34,037 nt of DNA from Vulcanimicrobiota bacterium (GTDB lineage: Bacteria; Vulcanimicrobiota; Vulcanimicrobiia; Eremiobacterales; Eremiobacteraceae). The stretch covers positions 1-34,037 of the forward strand of contig JACRUD010000155.1 in the NCBI GenBank assembly GCA_014304875.1, read 5' to 3'. Shown in pieces: positions 28,554 to 34,037 of the stretch (its first letter is position 1; every line of letters starts with the position of its first letter). Below the pieces are notes generated by a model. That model was not told the origin of the DNA and searched no databases. It worked only from the letters and a program-made list of their open reading frames with translations. The position numbers and the translations under genes were made by a program.

Positions 28554-31049
28554 ATGGCGATTGCAAGAAATGTGAGAACGACGTTCATGGCCCTTTGCGC
28601 GATGATCGCCGCCTGCGATATCGCGGCAGCCGCGGGGGGCGGAGAGATCCGCGGCGTCATCACCTCGGCCGTCGATGCACGTCCGGTGGCCGGCGTCGTC
28701 GTGTCGCTTGCCGGACCCGCCCCGGCCCAACAGACGACGGATCGCAGCGGGCGTTACGATTTCAAAGACCTGCCGCCGGGGACGTATTCCGTCGACGCCG
28801 CGAAGGCGGGTTACTCGTCCAACTCGAGCGGCGACATCGTCGTGCGCGAAGGCCGTGTCGTCGTGCAGCCGTTCACCGTCGCTCCCACGTCGCTAAAGGT
28901 CCTCGGCCAAGTACGGGTGTCGTCGCGGCCGGTTCTGCAAACCGCTCCGCAGGTGTACACAGACGTCGGAGTGCAGCAGATCCGCGATCAGGGAATCACG
29001 CGCATAAGCGACTACTTGCGGAATCTCCCCGGCGTCAATTCGTTCACGACCGCCACCCCGGGCGACGATGTCGGGCTGAATCTGCGGGGTTTCAGTAACC
29101 TCGAGACGCTGGCGCTGATCAACGGCCACTATCTGGCCCGCAACGAAGACCGCTACGGCATGAACTACTCGGACACGCCGATCTTCGGTCTCAAGTCTAG
29201 CCAGGTGGTCTACGGCGCCGGAGCGGTCGGCTTCTATGGGGTCGACGCGGTCGGCGGCATCATCAATTTGCAGACCATCGAGCCCACCGTTGAGCCGGAG
29301 AGCTCGTTGAACGTCGGCCTGGGGACGTATAACCAGAAAATTTTGGGCTTCCAAAGCACGGGAACGCAGGGCAAACTGGGCTACGCCGTGGCCTACGGAC
29401 AAAGCACGACCGATGGTCCTATCGATCACCGCTTCGTCTTCAACGTGCCGTACGGGAACGCTCTGGGATGCGCGTCGCCGGGCACGCCCACCTGTGGTTT
29501 CTACGTCGTGGACCAAACCACGGTCCGCCGCAGCGGCGTCGTATCGCTGCGGCTCACCCCGGACGCATCATCATCGCTGACGCTGACCGGCATCTCGATG
29601 CACGCCTGGGACGACGGCAGCGGCAACGGAGCCAACGACATGCTGCTGAAGCAGTTCGCCGGAAGTCCCGGGCAGCAAGGGCCGCAAGGTTCCGGGCCGG
29701 TTTGGCTCGACACCGGCATCAACGACGGCGAGCTCCGCTACGCGAAACGGATGGGACAGAACCTCGTGGTCGTCGATGGTTTTCAAAGCCATTTCAACGC
29801 CGGCCGCAATTACCAGTTCAATATCCCGCCTGCGTGGTCGCAAGGCTTCTCAACGGTGCGCGGCCTGACCGTGTCCGATCAGATCTTCGTTCGCAAGCAC
29901 ACGCTGGGCATCGGCTACTACGCGCAGGCCGCGCACGACTACCTCAACTCTTTCTCGCAAGATCCTGCCACCGGTGCGATCAGCGCGTCACCGTTCGATA
30001 CGAGTTACGTGAACAACAACATCTTCGTCAAAGACGAGTGGCAGGTCAGTTCTAAGTTTGCGGTTGACAGCAACCTATGGATCAAGCACTCGACGCTCAC
30101 GCACAGCTCGCATCTCGACCCACGCGTCGCGCTGGTGGACCGCCCGACGTCTAACGATGTCTTCCGATTGAGCGCCTCGGGCGGCCAGACGTATCCCAGC
30201 GCTTTCGTGACGGCTTCGACATTCAACCCGATAGCGACCGTGAATTTCGTCTGCGGGACCAACGGACAACCCGCACAGGCGCAGATCGGCAACGCCCCTA
30301 GCGTGACCGCTCTACCGGAGACGAGCCGCGACATCGAGCTTTCGTACGGTCACCGGTCCGCCGCCGGCGCTACCCTACAGGCCAACGTGTACGATACGAT
30401 TTTATACAACCAGCTTTTGGGGACCGCGGTGGCTGCCAGCACGCTGGGAGCCAACTACCTGCCGCCGGGCTACCTAGCGCAGTTGAACGGGCCGCGGAAT
30501 CCGTGCGGCCAAACGATAACGCCGGACAACGTCATCGCGACCGTCACGGAGAATCTGGGCCGCTCCCGGTATCGAGGCGTGGAGGCGGACCTTTCGTATC
30601 CGCTGACCCGCACGCTATCCGCCGACGGCGCGTATAACATCCAGATCGCGACGCCCGACTTTGTGGACCAAAGGGTCTATTCCACGTCGCCGGGGCTCAT
30701 CATCGGCAGCCAGTACTTCGGCGTGCCCCAGCACAAGGGCTCGTTCGGTCTGCGTTTGGACGATCAGCGCGGCGTCTCGGGCGATTTGATCGGCTACTTC
30801 AGCAGTGCGAACAATCCCAACAACCTGCCCGGATACGTCATGGTCAACAGCGACATGCGCTTTAAGGTCGGCCCCGGTCACATCGTCCTGGCGGCGGTCA
30901 ACATGCTCGGCAAGCACGTCTACGATTACGGTTTGCAGTTCATCGGCGGCCCCCAGGCACAGCAAGCCGGTAACGCGATCCTTCCCACGGAATTGTTCGG
31001 GCTGCCGCAGCCGAGCGCGTCGATCCAATACGAGATAACGGCGCGCTGA
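28554..31049 (+). CDS. TonB-dependent receptor with N-terminal carboxypeptidase-regulatory-like domain
   Basis: Signal peptide, GEIRGVITSAVDARPVAGVVVSLAGP...SGRYDFKDLPPGTYSVDAAKAGY, plug-domain RISDYLRNLPGVNSFTTATPGDDVGLNLRGFSNLETLALINGHY, YGAGAVGFYGVDAVGGIINLQT, outer-membrane beta-strand pattern. Confidence 0.9.
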   Translation: MAIARNVRTTFMALCAMIAACDIAAAAGGGEIRGVITSAVDARPVAGVVVSLAGPAPAQQTTDRSGRYDFKDLPPGTYSVDAAKAGYSSNSSGDIVVREGRVVVQPFTVAPTSLKVLGQVRVSSRPVLQTAPQVYTDVGVQQIRDQGITRISDYLRNLPGVNSFTTATPGDDVGLNLRGFSNLETLALINGHYLARNEDRYGMNYSDTPIFGLKSSQVVYGAGAVGFYGVDAVGGIINLQTIEPTVEPESSLNVGLGTYNQKILGFQSTGTQGKLGYAVAYGQSTTDGPIDHRFVFNVPYGNALGCASPGTPTCGFYVVDQTTVRRSGVVSLRLTPDASSSLTLTGISMHAWDDGSGNGANDMLLKQFAGSPGQQGPQGSGPVWLDTGINDGELRYAKRMGQNLVVVDGFQSHFNAGRNYQFNIPPAWSQGFSTVRGLTVSDQIFVRKHTLGIGYYAQAAHDYLNSFSQDPATGAISASPFDTSYVNNNIFVKDEWQVSSKFAVDSNLWIKHSTLTHSSHLDPRVALVDRPTSNDVFRLSASGGQTYPSAFVTASTFNPIATVNFVCGTNGQPAQAQIGNAPSVTALPETSRDIELSYGHRSAAGATLQANVYDTILYNQLLGTAVAASTLGANYLPPGYLAQLNGPRNPCGQTITPDNVIATVTENLGRSRYRGVEADLSYPLTRTLSADGAYNIQIATPDFVDQRVYSTSPGLIIGSQYFGVPQHKGSFGLRLDDQRGVSGDLIGYFSSANNPNNLPGYVMVNSDMRFKVGPGHIVLAAVNMLGKHVYDYGLQFIGGPQAQQAGNAILPTELFGLPQPSASIQYEITAR

Positions 31050-31120
31050 TCTCAACGCGTCCGAGCCTGAGACGAGGCCGGCGATGGGAGCCGCGCCTAA
31101 GGCCGACATGAGCGGCGGCC

Positions 31121-31174
31121 TATGTAGCCACGGACCTTCAGATCCGTCCGCCTACGGATTCATACCTTGGCGGA
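31121..31174 (+). repeat. 3'-end structured repeat, copy 2
   Basis: tatgtagccacggaccttcagatccgtccgcctacggattcataccttggcgga; TCCGCC 31147-31152 complementary to GGCGGA 31169-31174. Confidence 0.75.
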
Positions 31175-31175
31175 G

Positions 31176-32589
31176 CTACGGGGCGACAAACCTATAGTGT
31201 ATCTCGTAGGCATGGGCCGCTGACCCAGCGCCCGCGTCAAGCCTGTAGGTGCTGGCAAGCGCGGCGCGAACCGCCGCGCGGACAAATTCGGCATTGCCCG
31301 TCACGATAGGATCGGCGGCCATCGGTTTCCCCCCGCGAGTCTACGACGACGATGACCCGAATGTCGCATGAAGCGCGGGCTTTGGCTTGCGACCGCGGAT
31401 ACTCGGGCAGCACCAGATTTGTGAATACGGCAGGCGAGACGATCTTCGAACTACCTGGCGAAGCCTGGGGTGCGCCGGCGCTCGAAGGAGCATCCGCCGC
31501 AGACCGATCGGGTATGACGTTGTACAAGTTGAATTTGCACGCGACGGGTTTGTCCGATTCGGCCAACATCGTGTCAGCCAAAGCCAATTGTTCGATCGGA
31601 TTGCCGGCCCACAAAAACTTTGCGTGGCCCGTGTATCCGTGGTCACCCTTATCTAAATGCAGGCTGGGCAATCGCAGCGATAGAGGACTAGGGGCGCCGG
31701 CGATATCCAAAGCAAAATCGGCCGAACCGAAGGTGTCGATGTCAGAGCCGAGCGCGACGCCGTAAAAGCCCCACCCGGCTGATGTACGACCCAAGAACGA
31801 TACGCCGATGACCGTTAGCCGGCACGATGGAGCGGGCGTGGTTCGCGACACAGGGTCGAGCGAAAAAGTATAGACTATCCTATAGGTCTCGGTCGAGGGC
31901 TTGCCGCCCACGGAGGGTGCTCCGAAGCTGCTTGCTCGCGCCGCGTCATCCAGGTCAGGAAAGCCCGATGATTCACTGACTTTGGTATCTTTGACAACAG
32001 CGTCCGGCCCTATCGTCACAAGTAGGACCACCGTTCCCTCTTCATCCCTTGACTTCGCCGTGGCTGGGTACGCCGGCTGTACTTTGCGGAGGAAATGGGC
32101 ATCGACTATAGCCGGAAGCGGCCCGGCTCCCACGGAGGACGCTCCCCGAAGAGGAACGTCGGGCTCGAGGGACAACCCGACTTCGCCTTGCGGGTCATCC
32201 CTCTTGGTTGAGGCCGCATCGCATTGCAAAGCCGCGCCGTCGAAGTTCAAACGCCTTGGTGCGACGCTCTGAATCGACGGGCCGCGCCAGCGGAAATCGA
32301 TTCGGGAGACGTAGGAATCGGCCGCCTTGGCTGGGGTCGCGCGCGGCACGTCGACGAGGACAGCCGACGCGGAGCCCGCGGCAGTCAGCAGCACCTGCAT
32401 GGAGTAGGGGCGGCTGTCTTGCGTTAGAGCGGTAACGGAATAGTGTTGGACGTCCTTGACCGTGCCGAACTCCGTTAGCTGGAACTTGGTCAGGTGCAAA
32501 GGGCAATCGGCTCGTGCCGCCGCTGCGCAGGAGCTTGCGCTCAGCAAGAACACAGCACCATGCACACACATCCGTCGCAGCGGCTTCAT
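31176..32589 (-). pseudogene. Exported protein with two TonB_C-like domains, frameshifted near the 3' end
   Basis: Signal peptide; KVQPAYPATAKSRDEEGTVVLLVTIGPDAVVKDTKVSESSGFPDLDDAA and LVLPEYPRSQAKARASCDIRVIVVVDSRG. Removing one base from the C6 run 31329-31334 continues the second domain as KPMAADPIVTGNAEFVRAAVRAALASTYRLDAGAGSAAHAYEIHYRFVAP to a stop at 31176-31178. The intact track ORF is 31237..32589. Confidence 0.75.
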
Positions 32590-32656
32590 GCGAGGTGATG
32601 TTCACCCAAACAGCCGAAGTTCCATCCGTTCCCTTACGGAAAGCCTTCGGCGAGAT

Positions 32657-33166
32657 ATGAGCGGGACCGAATCGGCGTTTTCCGGACTGCCGCGCGGCAA
32701 GATTGTCGATGGCGTCCTCTATCGCGACATCGCCGAGCAGGACTGGCCGACGGTCCTGGGGCTGCGAGCGGACATGGTCGACGAGATCGACGGATTCGAC
32801 ATCGACCCCAAGCATCCGGGCTGGCGGCAGCGTTTCGTCCGCTTTTATCGAGAGCGCTTGCAGGACGACCGGGCAGCCTTCTTCATCGCACAAGCCGGCC
32901 CCGACACGATCGGCATGGCAACCGTCTACCTGCTCGCAAATCATCGCAGCGAAATATTCGGGCAGCAATCCGCCTACATCAGCAACGTCTACGTCAAACC
33001 GGCGTTGCGCAGAAAAGGAATCGCACTGCAACTCACGTTCATGACTGTGGACTGGGCCCGCTCGCGCGGCTGCATCGTCGCGCGTCTACGCAGCTCGCCC
33101 ATGGGACGACCGCTGTACGTGAAAGCCGGCTTCGGCCCGACCGAAGAAATGGAATTGGGGTTGTAG
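32657..33166 (+). CDS. GNAT family N-acetyltransferase
   Basis: AYISNVYVKPALRRKGIALQLTFMTVDWARSRGCIVARLRSSPMGRPLYVKAGF: GNAT acetyl-CoA binding motif; start chosen at MSGTESAF. Confidence 0.85.
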   Translation: MSGTESAFSGLPRGKIVDGVLYRDIAEQDWPTVLGLRADMVDEIDGFDIDPKHPGWRQRFVRFYRERLQDDRAAFFIAQAGPDTIGMATVYLLANHRSEIFGQQSAYISNVYVKPALRRKGIALQLTFMTVDWARSRGCIVARLRSSPMGRPLYVKAGFGPTEEMELGL

Positions 33167-33169
33167 TCC

Positions 33170-33682
33170 GTGAACGACCGCCGCACCCGGGTGATCGCGC
33201 GCCTGCGGCGAGCTCGAGCCGACGATTGCGCCCCGTTGAGCCGGCTTGCCCTGCGATCGAAGGCCTACTGGGGCTATGATGCTGCTTTTATGGAGATGAT
33301 ACGTCCGTCGTTTGCCATAACAGGCGAATACATCGAAGGTTGGCCCGTATTTCTGGCGGAGAAGAGCTCGACCCCGATCGCTTTCTATGGTTTTCGCAAG
33401 ATCGGCGGTGATGTTTTTTTGGCCGATATGTTCGTCGACCCTGACTACGTCCGGCGCGGTCTAGGAACGCTCCTCTGGTCGCACGCGCTGACGACCGCCG
33501 GCCTGGAGGCGTATCCCCACTTTTTTATCGAGAGCGATCCGAACGCCGAAGCGTTCTACCTGCGCTTGGGGTGCAAGCGAGTCGGCGATATCATCTCTGC
33601 CGATTCCGGCCGGGTTTTGCCGCTGCTCAGATACGAGCTCGCCAGCGACGCCGGTACCACGATCGAATCTTCAACCACCTAG
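33170..33682 (+). CDS. GNAT family N-acetyltransferase
   Basis: IARLRRARADDCAPLSRLALRSKAYWGYD, LADMFVDPDYVRRGLGTLLWSHAL, ESDPNAEAFYLRLGCKRVG; GTG start 3 nt after the preceding GNAT stop. Confidence 0.87.
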   Translation: MNDRRTRVIARLRRARADDCAPLSRLALRSKAYWGYDAAFMEMIRPSFAITGEYIEGWPVFLAEKSSTPIAFYGFRKIGGDVFLADMFVDPDYVRRGLGTLLWSHALTTAGLEAYPHFFIESDPNAEAFYLRLGCKRVGDIISADSGRVLPLLRYELASDAGTTIESSTT

Positions 33683-33685
33683 ACG

Positions 33686-33711
33686 CGAGGCACCCGCAAA
33701 AGGGTGCCTCG
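33686..33711. terminator. Bidirectional terminator-like hairpin between convergent genes
   Basis: Perfect 10 bp stem CGAGGCACCC / GGGTGCCTCG with 6 nt loop gcaaaa, located between convergent gene ends (33682 + and 33735 -). Confidence 0.75.
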
Positions 33712-33734
33712 CCGCAGACGTCGCGCGGCGTCGT

Positions 33735-34037
33735 TTAGTGCAAAGGCGCCAGCTTGACGTCCTTCATCCCCAACGCCTGAGCCAGGTCGTAGTGCGCCTG
33801 GTTGCTGATGGTGTGATAGTCCAGGTCCGCCTTTTTTCCAAGTCCAGGCGCCTTGTCTATGTCGTTCATGACCTGGACGTGGATCTTGTGCGAAACGGCT
33901 TTGTCTAGCAAGTATTCGGTCTGAAACGTCCCGTCCGAGGCCACGCCCGCCTTGACCAAGGCAGCGGCAAGAGCCTTGCCCTTCAGCGCGGGCGGCGGCA
34001 GTTTCACTCCAGCCTTCGTCGCGATCTTGAGCGAATC
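33735..34037 (-). CDS. C-terminal part of a DUF4142-like (predicted outer-membrane/ferritin-like helical) protein, truncated at window edge
   Basis: Open frame runs to the window edge (DSLKIATKAGVKLPPPALKGKALAAALVKAGVASDGTFQTEYLLDKAVSHKIHVQVMNDIDKAPGLGKKADLDYHTISNQAHYDLAQALGMKDVKLAPLH), helical pattern resembling DUF4142. Confidence 0.45.
   Translation of the reverse strand, partial: DSLKIATKAGVKLPPPALKGKALAAALVKAGVASDGTFQTEYLLDKAVSHKIHVQVMNDIDKAPGLGKKADLDYHTISNQAHYDLAQALGMKDVKLAPLH

Noticed and set aside
1-34037. CRISPR arrays, transposons, prophage or tRNA/rRNA genes
   Set aside because: No regularly spaced repeats, transposase/integrase motifs or tRNA-like cloverleaf seen on reading the intergenic regions; a tRNAscan/ISfinder run was not possible.

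Overview
GC-rich bacterial window read by eye with the supplied ORF track; no database search was possible. It looks like a chromosomal segment of a diderm bacterium: TamB-like protein, RND/TolC/MFP efflux operon, TonB-dependent receptor. Recognisable genes include a YihY/BrkB membrane protein, an anti-sigma-type ATPase, an M15/DUF882-type peptidase, the tripartite efflux operon, a GT-C-like glycosyltransferase, a VPS10/BNR-repeat protein, an Lhr-type helicase, TamB, an M50 site-2 protease with CBS domains, an S1/P1 nuclease, a TonB-dependent receptor, a TonB_C-domain protein and two tandem GNATs. No rRNA, tRNA, CRISPR array, transposase or phage gene was seen. The most unusual signals are: (1) a three-copy dispersed structured repeat, TGTAGMCACGGAYCTTYAGRTCC...TCCGCC...GGCGGA, always just 3' of a gene and in the same orientation as that gene; (2) an exported protein with an apparent internal duplication of [about 95-residue Cys-bounded domain + TonB_C domain], next to a TonB-dependent receptor and an S1/P1 nuclease; (3) two genes broken at homopolymers, whose conserved domains continue in the adjacent frame; (4) a gene apparently split by one in-frame TGA; (5) an orphan SecE-like single-TM ORF.
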